Shown: positions 42,015-49,697 of the stretch, one piece after another | Layout of the letters: the number at the start of each line of letters is the position of its first letter | How positions within the stretch are numbered: position 1 is the first letter of the stretch | Assembly: GCA_003221805.1 (NCBI GenBank) | Contig: QHUA01000139.1 | Span: forward strand, 1-49,697 | Source: Gemmatimonadota bacterium | Lineage (GTDB): Bacteria; Gemmatimonadota; Gemmatimonadetes; Gemmatimonadales; Gemmatimonadaceae | Reading direction: 5' to 3' | Length of the DNA stretch: 49,697 nt | Position numbers and translations under genes: made by a program | Notes under the pieces: generated by a model | Seen by the model: the letters and a program-made list of their open reading frames with translations, nothing else | Database searches by the model: none | What the model was told of the DNA's origin: nothing

Positions 42015-43367
42015 ATGTCACTGCACTCTTTGCGCTCGATTTTTCTCGCTGCGCTCTTCCTCACACCCGGAATAGCACACGGCATTTCGTCGACTGATAC
42101 GGTGAACGTCGGTGGCGTGACCGACACCGTTCACGCCGCGAGCGATCCCACTCAGACGTACGCCCTTTTCCTTCCCTCGCGGTACAACGCAAACCGGCGT
42201 TGGCCGCTGCTCATATTGATGGACCCACGCGGCCGGGCGCTGGTCCCGCTGAAGCTCTTTCAAGCCGCTGCCGAACGGTATGGCTACATCGTCATGAGCT
42301 CTTACCAGACTCAGAGCGACGGCCCAATCGAGCCGAATGACAATGCCATCAACGCGATTCTCGCCGATGCCCAGGCGAAATTTTCCGTCGACACCCATCG
42401 GTTCTACTTCGCTGGGTTCTCGGGAACCGGGCGACTCGCCTGGTACTATGCCTACTCCATTCCGTCGAACGCGGGAGGCGTTATCGAGGTGGGAGCAGGA
42501 CTTCCCGAGCCTGGCCTGCTGCTGCGAGAGAGGATCGCCAAAGATTCGACCGCTCCCTTCGCCGTCTTCCTGGGCGTTGGATCAACCGACTTCAATTATG
42601 AGGAAGTTCGCGCTCTGGACGCGAAACTGAAGGTCTTCGGAATTCGGGATCACCTCGAGATCTTCGACGGCACGCACAGCTGGCCGCCGGAATCGGTCTG
42701 CACTGACGCCATCACGTGGATGCAGCTGCAGGCAATGCGCGATGGACGCCTGGCGATCGACAGTTCCTGGGTCGACTCTCTCTTCGGGGATGCGGCTCGA
42801 CGCGCCGACAAACTCGCCACCGTCGATCGGTACTCGGCATTCGTCCTGTACCAGCAGCTGGAACACGACTTTGGGGGCATCCACGACATTACTGGAGTGA
42901 AACTCGCCGCCGAGCGGTTCGCCGGCTCGGAGTCAGTCAAAGGCACCGTGAGCCGGTTAGCAGGGTTCACTGCGGGCGAACAGTCCTTTCATCAACGGGA
43001 AGACTCTTTCTTTTCCGATTTCGCGAAAAACTCGCAACAAAGGACCGACAAACTTCGAGCGATTCTCGACCTCGATGCGCTGCGCGATCGGGCGGCGCAG
43101 ACGAAGGACACACTCGACGCGGCTGCCGCAGCACGTCTCCTCGCCTCAGTCTTCGTTCGTGCCTCGTTCTATGAGCCGCGTCGATATCTGGCTCAGGGGG
43201 ACACATTGACGACCCTCCGCCTGTATGGGTTAGCGCAATCGATCCATCCCGACGATGGGCAATTATGCGCCGAGCGTGATCGGCTGTTCCACGCCTTCGC
43301 TCAGACGAAACCGGTGCCCGGGGAGTTGGCGTGCAAGTCTGCATCGAAAGCACCCGCGTCTAACTGA
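42015..43367 (+). CDS. Secreted alpha/beta hydrolase with helical C-terminal region
   Basis: 450 aa. The signal peptide ends near IAHG (23). The hydrolase domain resembles dienelactone-hydrolase or feruloyl-esterase-like secreted enzymes: YALFLPSRYNANRRWPLLILMD (in two parts), nucleophile elbow FAGFSGTGR (S136), and the catalytic-type His in FDGTHSWPPE (H221). Residues 240-450 are helical and may form TPR-like pairs. Substrate is unknown. The last 67 bases overlap the convergent ChrB-like gene, which is unusually long for this window. Confidence 0.75.
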   Translation: MSLHSLRSIFLAALFLTPGIAHGISSTDTVNVGGVTDTVHAASDPTQTYALFLPSRYNANRRWPLLILMDPRGRALVPLKLFQAAAERYGYIVMSSYQTQSDGPIEPNDNAINAILADAQAKFSVDTHRFYFAGFSGTGRLAWYYAYSIPSNAGGVIEVGAGLPEPGLLLRERIAKDSTAPFAVFLGVGSTDFNYEEVRALDAKLKVFGIRDHLEIFDGTHSWPPESVCTDAITWMQLQAMRDGRLAIDSSWVDSLFGDAARRADKLATVDRYSAFVLYQQLEHDFGGIHDITGVKLAAERFAGSESVKGTVSRLAGFTAGEQSFHQREDSFFSDFAKNSQQRTDKLRAILDLDALRDRAAQTKDTLDAAAAARLLASVFVRASFYEPRRYLAQGDTLTTLRLYGLAQSIHPDDGQLCAERDRLFHAFAQTKPVPGELACKSASKAPASN

Positions 43368-43816
43368 CGCTGGGGGTTCCACGAATGCCTTTCATCGCGT
43401 GACTCCCTCAACCAGGCGTAGAGGGCGTCGTACACGACAAAGCCATGGCGAAGCTGTTCGTGATCGTCATTGAACAATCGCGATAATCCAAGCGAGACAG
43501 CCAGCAGCCCTGCACACTGGGGCGCCGTCTCCAGCTTGTCCGTATCCGCGCCACGAACTATTCGCGCCAGAGCGGCAAGCGACTGGTCCTCCAGATGGTA
43601 CTTGGTGATAAACGCATCGAAGCTGCACAGCGGGCCCTCGTGCGACAGCTCGACACCTTCGACGTCGTAGGGAACAGCGCCAGTCTCTAGCGCAACTCTG
43701 GCAACGTCGGCGGGCGGAACGAAGAGGAACTCCGCCTCCTTGTCGATGAACCTCGCAATCAGCCACGGACACGCGACTCGATCGATCTTTGGCCGTTCCC
43801 GCGTCACCCATTTCAT
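43301..43816 (-). CDS. ChrB C-terminal-domain protein (chromate-resistance family)
   Basis: 171 aa consisting only of the ChrB_C domain: TRERPKIDRVACPWLIARFIDKEAEFLFVP, CSFDAFITKYHL, and LRHGFVVYDALYAWLR. Its first 40 residues are clearly paralogous to the C-terminal half of the next gene upstream. ChrB proteins assist or regulate chromate efflux by ChrA, but no chrA is in the window. The last 30 residues do not look conserved and overlap the neighbouring hydrolase gene, so the stop may once have been earlier. Its start overlaps the upstream gene by 4 bp. Confidence 0.82.
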   Translation of the reverse strand: MKWVTRERPKIDRVACPWLIARFIDKEAEFLFVPPADVARVALETGAVPYDVEGVELSHEGPLCSFDAFITKYHLEDQSLAALARIVRGADTDKLETAPQCAGLLAVSLGLSRLFNDDHEQLRHGFVVYDALYAWLRESRDERHSWNPQRQLDAGAFDADLHANSPGTGFV

Positions 43817-44610
43817 ACATTCCTCCCCGGCAGCTTACTGAAAAATCCGTAGAGATCGTCGAGCAAGGCTGCGCCTCGCTCCAGTCTCGCCCGGTCGGCG
43901 GCATTGGACTGCACTATCCCGCGAATGAAGGCAGCGGCACCAGCCGTCTCACGTCGATTGAACCGATCGTCCTTGAAATCAATGTCGTGAACGACCTCAC
44001 CAATCGCGCGCAGCGCGCGATCCTTCAGCGCGAATCGTCGCACCAGTGTTTGGAACGTGCAGTCTTCAGCGACGTGGGTGTACTCGGCATCGAACATGTC
44101 GAAGCGGAGCTCACCCCTTTTCGGCCGGTAGCCCCGGGCGCCGACGAACTTGAATCGCGCCTTCTTGTCGATGAAGCGCCGTATCAGCCACGCGCTGGCA
44201 ATACGGTCGACGTGCACATCTTCACGCGTCACCCAGGTACGGCCGGGCCTGATCGCGTCCGGCCTCATAACCCGAGCTTGCTCCCGCTCGCCATCACCAG
44301 CTCGCTCGCTTTCCAGCATTGTATCGAGCTCCTCGTCGGTAATTCCTTCCACCAATTCCGCCTCGACGATCACCGCGCTCCCGCCGTCGCCCTCGATCTC
44401 GCGGCGTAACCAAGCAAAGTCCTCCAGAGCTTCGTCGCTGATCGGCAGAGCGTAGACTGTTTTCTTGATCGGTACCGCACCCAGCCTCCTCAGGCGTCTC
44501 CTCACCTTCACCCGCACGTAATCCGGCTTTGGCGGCAGTTGGTGGATCAACAGGAGCCAGCGACGTTTCCCTGCCCGCCCTTGCATCGATGATTCTTTAG
44601 AAGCATTCAT
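43813..44610 (-). CDS. chrB: Chromate resistance protein ChrB, full-length form
   Basis: 265 aa from ATG 44610. The N-terminal ChrB domain (RWLLLIHQLPPKPDYVRVKVRRRLRRLGA in two parts, then VPIKKTVYALP) is followed by the ChrB_C domain (TWVTREDVHVDRIASAWLIRRFIDKKARF in two parts, FDMFDAEYTH). The upstream in-frame extension to 44718 lies under the promoter and the divergent gene and is rejected. The promoter places the transcription start at the ATG itself. In known chr loci ChrB is a chromate-responsive regulator. Confidence 0.85.
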   Translation of the reverse strand: MNASKESSMQGRAGKRRWLLLIHQLPPKPDYVRVKVRRRLRRLGAVPIKKTVYALPISDEALEDFAWLRREIEGDGGSAVIVEAELVEGITDEELDTMLESERAGDGEREQARVMRPDAIRPGRTWVTREDVHVDRIASAWLIRRFIDKKARFKFVGARGYRPKRGELRFDMFDAEYTHVAEDCTFQTLVRRFALKDRALRAIGEVVHDIDFKDDRFNRRETAGAAAFIRGIVQSNAADRARLERGAALLDDLYGFFSKLPGRNV

Positions 44611-44617
44611 TGATTCT

Positions 44618-44646
44618 ATTGTATCATCAGATCTACAGGCGGTCAA
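44618..44646 (-). promoter_or_regulatory. Strong sigma70-type promoter of chrB, leaderless
   Basis: On the minus strand TTGACC (44641-44646), a 17-bp spacer, and TACAAT (44618-44623). The A of the chrB ATG (44610) is 8 nt past the -10 box, so the mRNA should start at or within one or two bases of the start codon. TGAT/ATCA half-sites flank the -10 region. Confidence 0.7.
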
Positions 44647-44662
44647 TCCGCCGGAGGAGCCT

Positions 44663-45649
44663 GTGCGCGTGCTCGACGCCGACGACGTAACCCGGCTGCT
44701 GGACATGAGGTCCTGCATCCTCGAGGTCGAGCAGGCTTTCCGCGCCCGCGGCGCGGGGAAGCTGGCGTCGAGCTCGGTAGCCGGACTGGAGCTGGTTGGT
44801 GGAAGTCTTCACGCCAAGCTTGGCGCCCTCGATCTCTCACGCGTCTACGCAGCGGCCAAGGTCAACGCCAACTTCCCTGAGAATCGCGCCAGATTCGGCT
44901 TGCCGACGATTCAGGGCCTGGTCGTCCTGTTCGACGGCTTGTCCGGCTTGCCCCTCGCTTGTATGGATTCGGTGCCGATCACCGCAGCCCGCACAGCGGC
45001 AGCGTCAGCAGTTGCCGCCAAATACCTGGCGCGGATCGATGCATCCTCTTTGACTTTCATCGGCTGCGGGACACAGGCCCGCGCCCATGCGTTGGCGCTT
45101 CCACACGTCCGGCCAATCGAGCACGTCATCGTCTTCGATGAGGATCTCGGCTCGGCCCACAAATTCGCCAGGGAGCTGCGAGCCCGTCACCTCGCGGTCG
45201 AAGTTGCCGCCAGTGTTCGGGACGCGGCTTGCGCCGGCGAGATCGTCGTCACGTCTACCCCCTCTCGCCGGGCTTTGCTCGACGTAGGCGATCTTCGCGA
45301 CGGAGCATTCGTTGCCGCGGTTGGCGCGGACAACGAGCACAAACAGGAAATCGCGCCTGCCCTACTACGTGCAGCCGCCGTCATCGTCGACGATCTGGAC
45401 CAATGCTCCAGGATCGGCGATCTGCATCACGCGCTGGACCTCGGTGTAATGCGGCGTGAAGACATCCGCGCTTCTCTCGACCAGGTCGTGGTGGGCGCCG
45501 TCCCCGGGCGAGTCAGCGACAAGGAGATAATCGTCTTCGATAGCACCGGCGTGGCGATCGAGGACGTAGCAGCGGCAGTGCTGATCTACGAGCGCGCCGA
45601 GGACGCAAACTTCGGCTTTCTCATGGGCGTAAAATCAGCCCAGCATTAG
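44663..45649 (+). CDS. Ornithine cyclodeaminase / mu-crystallin family protein
   Basis: 328 aa. The NAD(P)-binding motif is FIGCGTQARAHA (about 131-142); substrate-contact lysines K52 (HAKLG) and K66 (AAKVNANFP) and the region PITAARTAAASAVAAKYLAR are typical. The family covers ornithine cyclodeaminase, alanine dehydrogenase and pyrroline-2-carboxylate reductase, which cannot be separated here. GGAGGAG (44653-44659) is 3 nt from GTG 44663 but 9 nt from the in-frame GTG 44669, so the second may be the real start. It is divergent from chrB and overlaps the convergent DUF5916 gene by 4 bp. Confidence 0.85.
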   Translation: MRVLDADDVTRLLDMRSCILEVEQAFRARGAGKLASSSVAGLELVGGSLHAKLGALDLSRVYAAAKVNANFPENRARFGLPTIQGLVVLFDGLSGLPLACMDSVPITAARTAAASAVAAKYLARIDASSLTFIGCGTQARAHALALPHVRPIEHVIVFDEDLGSAHKFARELRARHLAVEVAASVRDAACAGEIVVTSTPSRRALLDVGDLRDGAFVAAVGADNEHKQEIAPALLRAAAVIVDDLDQCSRIGDLHHALDLGVMRREDIRASLDQVVVGAVPGRVSDKEIIVFDSTGVAIEDVAAAVLIYERAEDANFGFLMGVKSAQH

Positions 45650-48390
45650 CGGCCGATCCAGTAATTCACCTTCACCTGGAATACGTTCGTCGGCCTGTCG
45701 CGGAAGATTGCACTCCTCTGCGCACTGAAATCGAAGTTGCCGTTGGGGTCATTGCCCGTCCGGCTCTGCGTCCACACGAAGAAGACCGTCGAACCGGGGC
45801 GATACTCCCAGCGCACCACGGCATTGCCGATCAGTGATCTGAACGTGAAATCCGGATCGTCGAAGCTGAACGGCGCCGCCGGACCCGCCCCGTCGGGATC
45901 TACCGTGTACTGCGCGTTCGTGGTCGGCGTCGCGGGCGTGCGCGCGATGGTCCCGATGTCCTGCCCATAAACCAGCTTGTGATACGTGCGCGGCCGAGCG
46001 AACTCTCGGAATGCCGAGTACGCGCCGCTCGAAATGAATGGTTGAGCGAAAAGCTGCAGCGTGAGATTGGGATTGAAGGTCCAGTTCACTCTCGTATCCA
46101 GCGAGAGCGTCCGCGTCTTGATGAACGCGAACACGTAGCGATTACCGTAGAACGACGTCGCCGTGGGATCCGACACCTTCGTCACGTACTGGGCCGGGTC
46201 TTCATCCGCGGTAAAGGTCGGAGAAAGACTTATGAAAACATTGGTCGAGGGTTTCAGCCCCAAACCCGGTTGAAGTATCAGTGTGTGGGTATCAGCGTTG
46301 ACGCCACGCCCGACTTGTACCGTGAAGTCTCCGACCGCGCTCTTACGGGCGTCGGTCGAGACCTCGAGCATTCCGAATTTGTAACCAGTTCGCATCACCA
46401 CTGGTCCGCCGCGCGTCAGCCGATCATCGAGCACGGTTGGGTGATAGATCGCGAAGCTGCGAACTTTCCAGTAGTTGAGGAACATGTTCTCGTAGTACGC
46501 CTGCGCCTGCGCGTCTGTCCTGTCACCGTCGTAGTTGAACTGCTGTTGCGCTCCGACGAGCCAGGCGATCTCCCGATACCACGATCCCGGCGTCACCCAC
46601 TGACTGCCGATGTTCGCGTTCATCCACTTGTAGTCGGCGCGGCTCAGGAACGAGAGATCGTTCACCTCGAAGCCGGGGCTGCGCCAGTTCTGCGCCGCCT
46701 CCCACAGCCAGAACCCATTGTCCTTGGCGACACGCGTGTAAAACCCATAGCCCTGCAGTGAGTTAGCGTTGGGTCGGTACGACGCGTCGAACAGGCCATC
46801 GGTGGTCACTCGTCGGTCGGGACGCTGGAAGTAGTGAGCACTCGATTGCTGCGTCGCGTCCATCACCACCGTCGATCCCGCCACGTCGGAAACCAGCACC
46901 GATCCGATCCACGAGTAGTTGCGCTGCGCCCAGCGGTGGTTCCAGTCAATTCCACCAGCTTCAGCATGGCTGCGCAATCGGTCGCTCACGATAGTGTCGC
47001 TGACCTGGCGCAACGTCGACGTGAATGCGCCACCGATCGTCGTCGCGCCCTGATTGAGATCTTTCTTGATGCGACCAACGAAGTAGTTGGTCAGTGGCTC
47101 GACCAGCTGCGTCTGTTCGGGAGCACCAAGTGCCGTCACGTACCGCGCCGTCTCCCTGCCAGTGACAGCGTCCAGCAGTCCGACCGTGTACCCGCTGCTC
47201 GTACGGCCCGTGATCTTTCCCGCGCCGATGATTGTCGTGTTGTCGGGAGTATCAGCAAAGTCGGCGACTCCGCTGACGTACCCGTTCAACTGGGGCGGCC
47301 TCCCGATTCGCCGTGAGTAAAAGAAGTCGAGACTCGAGGTGTTGCTGCAGAAGAAGCAGTTGAAGTTGCCGAAATCGAAGGCGTTGCTGCCGGCAACGAA
47401 GAACGGCCGCTTTTCCTGATAGTACGTCTCGTAGGCGGAGAGATTGATTGTCGCCGGATCGACCTCGACCTGCCCAAAGTCCGGATTGATCGTGGCATCG
47501 AGAGCTAGGCTCGGGGTCAACAGATACTTGATGTCCGCACCTGCATTCACCCGGCTGTAGCTGTTGCTGTGATACGGATCCCCCGGCGTTGCATACTTGA
47601 ACTGCTCTCGCGACTCGACATACGGCAGCAGCTCGAGCTGGCGCGGCTGCGGGCCAATCCTGAGCCCGTTCAACGTACCGAAGTACGCAGGTCCACCGGC
47701 CTCACTCAGCTTGCGAAACGACCACATGTCCTGTTCGTGCAGGCGGTCAGTGTAACGCCAGATCTGCAATCCCCACGTCTGCAGACTGTCCCGCGAGAAC
47801 CGCAACTGCGAGTACGGGATCCGCATCTCGGCAGTCCAGCCGAGTGAGTCGACGCGAGTGGCTGCTTCCCAGATCGGATCCCACGAAGGATCCCCGTTGA
47901 ACTGATCGCCGCGCACACCGGCCGGGTTCACCTCGAACAGGGCCTGGTCGATCTTGTTGTGATATGGGTCCAACATCACGATCAGCTTGTCGGTCGTGAG
48001 AGAATTGAACGAGCCGTTGTTCCCATTCGAGTCCAGGAGCTGGTCGCGGCGCGAGACCGGTGCGTGAATGCCGCGGCTGCCCAGGCTGTCGTACATGCGC
48101 GCCCCGATGTAGATCGCGCGGTCGTCGTAGAGAACTCTCACTTCGGTTCGCTGGCTGCCTGGCGCACCTTCGTGCGGCTGTTGCTGATGGAAATCAGTAA
48201 TCGGCGTCGCCTGCGCCCACGCGGGTTCGTCCAGCTTGCCGTCGATATTGATCGATCCGGTCAGCGGCGACGCCGTCGCCGCCGGGAAAGAAGTCGAGCT
48301 CGTTTGAGCCGTCTGCGCTTTGGCCGTAGCGGCGCCGCCGACAATGACGAGCGCCACCATGAACTTTGTTAGTCTAATGGAGATGGACAT
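45646..48390 (-). CDS. DUF5916 outer-membrane protein with CBM9-like N-terminal domain
   Basis: 914 aa from ATG 48390; the longer frame to 48483 reaches the divergent gene and is rejected. A signal peptide is cut near TAKAQ (25). Next comes a CBM9-like domain (INIDGKLDEPAWAQATPITDF...VRVLYDDRAIYIGARMYD), then the large DUF5916 region (about 230-914), rich in alternating beta strands with many Tyr/Trp, and ending in VFQVKVNYWIGR as an outer-membrane barrel might. Family members are common in Acidobacteria, Gemmatimonadota and Bacteroidota; a role in binding or hydrolysing sugars is often proposed but unproven. Confidence 0.85.
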   Translation of the reverse strand: MSISIRLTKFMVALVIVGGAATAKAQTAQTSSTSFPAATASPLTGSINIDGKLDEPAWAQATPITDFHQQQPHEGAPGSQRTEVRVLYDDRAIYIGARMYDSLGSRGIHAPVSRRDQLLDSNGNNGSFNSLTTDKLIVMLDPYHNKIDQALFEVNPAGVRGDQFNGDPSWDPIWEAATRVDSLGWTAEMRIPYSQLRFSRDSLQTWGLQIWRYTDRLHEQDMWSFRKLSEAGGPAYFGTLNGLRIGPQPRQLELLPYVESREQFKYATPGDPYHSNSYSRVNAGADIKYLLTPSLALDATINPDFGQVEVDPATINLSAYETYYQEKRPFFVAGSNAFDFGNFNCFFCSNTSSLDFFYSRRIGRPPQLNGYVSGVADFADTPDNTTIIGAGKITGRTSSGYTVGLLDAVTGRETARYVTALGAPEQTQLVEPLTNYFVGRIKKDLNQGATTIGGAFTSTLRQVSDTIVSDRLRSHAEAGGIDWNHRWAQRNYSWIGSVLVSDVAGSTVVMDATQQSSAHYFQRPDRRVTTDGLFDASYRPNANSLQGYGFYTRVAKDNGFWLWEAAQNWRSPGFEVNDLSFLSRADYKWMNANIGSQWVTPGSWYREIAWLVGAQQQFNYDGDRTDAQAQAYYENMFLNYWKVRSFAIYHPTVLDDRLTRGGPVVMRTGYKFGMLEVSTDARKSAVGDFTVQVGRGVNADTHTLILQPGLGLKPSTNVFISLSPTFTADEDPAQYVTKVSDPTATSFYGNRYVFAFIKTRTLSLDTRVNWTFNPNLTLQLFAQPFISSGAYSAFREFARPRTYHKLVYGQDIGTIARTPATPTTNAQYTVDPDGAGPAAPFSFDDPDFTFRSLIGNAVVRWEYRPGSTVFFVWTQSRTGNDPNGNFDFSAQRSAIFRDRPTNVFQVKVNYWIGR

Positions 48391-48446
48391 CAATGATTTA
48401 TGAGGACGGGGCTGTAACTTGGACAACCATACCCTACGGTGAGGTT

Positions 48447-48476
48447 TTGATTCTGTTTCGCACCATGAGTTACACT
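48447..48476 (+). promoter_or_regulatory. Promoter of the threonine-dehydratase-like gene, apparently leaderless
   Basis: TTGATT (48447-48452) and TACACT (48471-48476; 18-bp spacer; TTACAC at 17 bp is the alternative). The start codon at 48482 is 6 nt past the -10 box and no Shine-Dalgarno precedes it, so translation is probably from a leaderless mRNA. Confidence 0.5.
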
Positions 48477-48481
48477 TCAGC

Positions 48482-49462
48482 ATGAAGGAGCTGCGCCCCG
48501 ACGAACTACCTTCCTTGGTTGATCTCGAGTCGGCAGCGGCGCTGGTCTACCGCTCGATGCCGCCGACGCCGCAGTACCGGTGGCCCCTTCTCGAAGCGCG
48601 TGTCGGCACGACGGTGTGGGTCAAGCACGAGAACCATGCTCCCACCGGTGCATTTAAAGTGCGCGGCGGTCTCGTTTATGTTGACGAGCTTTGTCGCAAC
48701 GCCACCAAGCCGGCGGGAGTAATCTCCGCCACGAGAGGGAATCACGGCCAGTCGGTTGGCTTCGCCGCTCGCCGCTTTGGCATTCCCGCCGCTGTCGTAG
48801 TTCCGACAGGCAACAGCGTCGAGAAAAACGCCGCCATGCGAGCACTCGGCGTCGAAGTGATCGAACAGGGGCACGACTTCCAGGCGGCCGCCGAGATCGC
48901 CGATGATATCGCCGCCGATCGCGGCTGGCATCGGTTTCCTTCTTTCCATCCTTTACTGGTACGAGGCGTCGGCACGTACGCGCTCGAGCTTTTGCGCGAA
49001 GTCCCAGATCTCGATACGGTTTACGTGCCCGTCGGGATGGGCAGCGGGCTGTGCGGAATGATCGCGGCGAGAGATGCTCTGGGGCTGGATACGCGCGTGG
49101 TCGCAGTAGTGTCGAAAGGCGCGCCGGCCTTCGCCCACTCGTTCGAGCAGGGTCGCATCATCTCCCACGAGGTGACCACTCATGTCGCCGACGGAATGGC
49201 GTCCAGAACGCCCGATGCTGCAGCGTTGGCGATTGCAAAACGCGGCGCGGAGCGCGTGGTGCAGGTTAGCGATGGCGAAGTGGAATCAGCGATGCGAGCG
49301 CTGTTCGCCGATACGCACAACACCGCTGAAGGCGGCGGCGCAGCAGCGTTCGCCGCCTTGCTTCAGGAGAAAGACAAAATGCGCGGCAGGAAAACCGCCG
49401 TTGTTCTTTCCGGCGGAAACGTCGACAGCCCGTTATTCAGTCGCATCCTAGCCCGCGTCTAG
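48482..49462 (+). CDS. Serine/threonine dehydratase-like PLP enzyme
   Basis: 326 aa, fold-type II PLP enzyme. The Schiff-base lysine is in PTGAFKVRGG (K59), SATRGNHGQSVGFAA binds the substrate carboxylate, VPVGMGSGLCG holds the cofactor phosphate, and LSGGNVDSPLF ends the pocket. Like biodegradative threonine dehydratases it has no C-terminal ACT domain. Threonine or serine deamination is most likely, but hydroxyaspartate dehydratase or racemase activity in the same family cannot be excluded. It is divergent from the DUF5916 gene and overlaps the convergent partial gene by 15 bp. Confidence 0.87.
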   Translation: MKELRPDELPSLVDLESAAALVYRSMPPTPQYRWPLLEARVGTTVWVKHENHAPTGAFKVRGGLVYVDELCRNATKPAGVISATRGNHGQSVGFAARRFGIPAAVVVPTGNSVEKNAAMRALGVEVIEQGHDFQAAAEIADDIAADRGWHRFPSFHPLLVRGVGTYALELLREVPDLDTVYVPVGMGSGLCGMIAARDALGLDTRVVAVVSKGAPAFAHSFEQGRIISHEVTTHVADGMASRTPDAAALAIAKRGAERVVQVSDGEVESAMRALFADTHNTAEGGGAAAFAALLQEKDKMRGRKTAVVLSGGNVDSPLFSRILARV

Positions 49463-49697
49463 ATCCCCAATTGAAAACACTCCGTTCGTTGCATCGATGT
49501 GGATCGGCCCGTACCGCGCGACGTCGCTGCCAAGAATGCCGTCGGTGTTGATAAGCCCGGACAAGACTGGTCCGTAGACGATCACGTTCTCGAGGCGTAT
49601 CGACGTTCCGCCGACTTCAACAGACAGGAACGGAACGACCCGATCAGTCTCACGTCCCGTGCGGGCAATTCCAAATAGGCGATTGTCGGAGACCCTG
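49448..49697 (-). CDS. Retropepsin-like aspartyl protease, C-terminal part (runs off right edge)
   Basis: The last 82 codons of a minus-strand gene ending at TAG 49448-49450. NTDGILGSDVARYGPIHID and ATNGVFSIGD closely match the end of the two-lobed retropepsin lipoprotein at 32039-33316 (DGVLGGDVWNSGIVRIDMTNGVFAI there, quoted here only for its DG-LG-DV and TNGVF core), so it is a second copy of the family. The catalytic DTG region lies outside the window. It overlaps the 3' end of the dehydratase gene by 15 bp. Confidence 0.75.
   Translation of the reverse strand, partial: RVSDNRLFGIARTGRETDRVVPFLSVEVGGTSIRLENVIVYGPVLSGLINTDGILGSDVARYGPIHIDATNGVFSIGDLDAG

Noticed and set aside
1-49697. Prophage, integrative element, IS or biosynthetic gene cluster
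   Set aside because: No integrase, transposase, phage structural gene, tRNA attachment site, NRPS or PKS was seen; gene style is uniform.

Overview
The window is about 50 kb of high-GC, gene-dense bacterial chromosome. No rRNA, tRNA, IS element, prophage or CRISPR array was seen, and no stretch over 300 bases lacks a gene. The mix points to a free-living aerobic soil or sediment bacterium: an outer-membrane DUF5916 protein, many lipoproteins and secreted hydrolases, ergothioneine genes, DUF3667, and a protein family usually labelled 'ABC transporter ATPase'. A member of Gemmatimonadota or a neighbouring phylum is my best guess. That is inference from gene content; there is no marker gene here to prove it.

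Layout. 1-3.5 kb: MOSC protein and THUMP RNA methyltransferase (minus), then a short RecQ-type helicase (plus). 3.5-10.4 kb: a truncated MscS channel beside an inverted repeat, OsmC, a SufE-DUF6526-DinB run, a four-repeat COG4705 membrane protein, DUF3667, a broken aminoglycoside-acetyltransferase-like gene, an NAD-dependent epimerase, beta-carbonic anhydrase and a CDGSH protein. 15.8-10.4 kb (minus): a closely packed run of alpha/beta hydrolase, AlkA-type glycosylase, cyclopropane synthase, SGNH-like lipoprotein, an unknown protein and YjbQ. 15.9-22.2 kb: aromatic amino-acid decarboxylase, secreted TPR protein, DUF3293, histidine phosphatase, sensor histidine kinase and a cytochrome-like remnant. 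22.3-28.6 kb (plus): an operon-like block of egtB (split), egtD, egtA, a GH9 glycosidase and mutM, behind a good sigma70-type promoter. Ergothioneine synthesis and 8-oxoguanine repair together suggest an oxidative-stress theme. 28.6-35.9 kb: LOG protein, dienoyl-CoA-reductase-like SDR, a DUF4440 lipoprotein, a candidate structured RNA, an ArsR-type regulator coupled to a two-lobed retropepsin-like lipoprotein, a tandem cupredoxin and a GHL10 glycosidase. 36-42 kb: an aldehyde dehydrogenase facing a five-gene minus-strand operon (DUF969, DUF979, DUF2891, a small membrane protein, a sodium:solute symporter) in which every junction overlaps. 42-49.7 kb: secreted alpha/beta hydrolase, two ChrB-type genes, ornithine-cyclodeaminase-family enzyme, DUF5916 outer-membrane protein, threonine-dehydratase-like enzyme and the 3' end of a second retropepsin-like gene.

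The most unusual feature is that several otherwise conserved genes are damaged. egtB is split by a frameshift, the DUF979 gene has lost a conserved stretch and changed frame, the AAC(6')-like gene has an in-frame TGA where the family has Trp, mscS lacks its C-terminal domain, and a cytochrome-like gene survives only as its N-terminus. These are either real decay or assembly errors; the sequence alone cannot tell. The best candidates for undescribed biology are the five-gene transporter-like operon, a pseudoknot-bearing RNA ending in an intrinsic terminator (30601-30740, minus), and apparently leaderless promoters at several genes.
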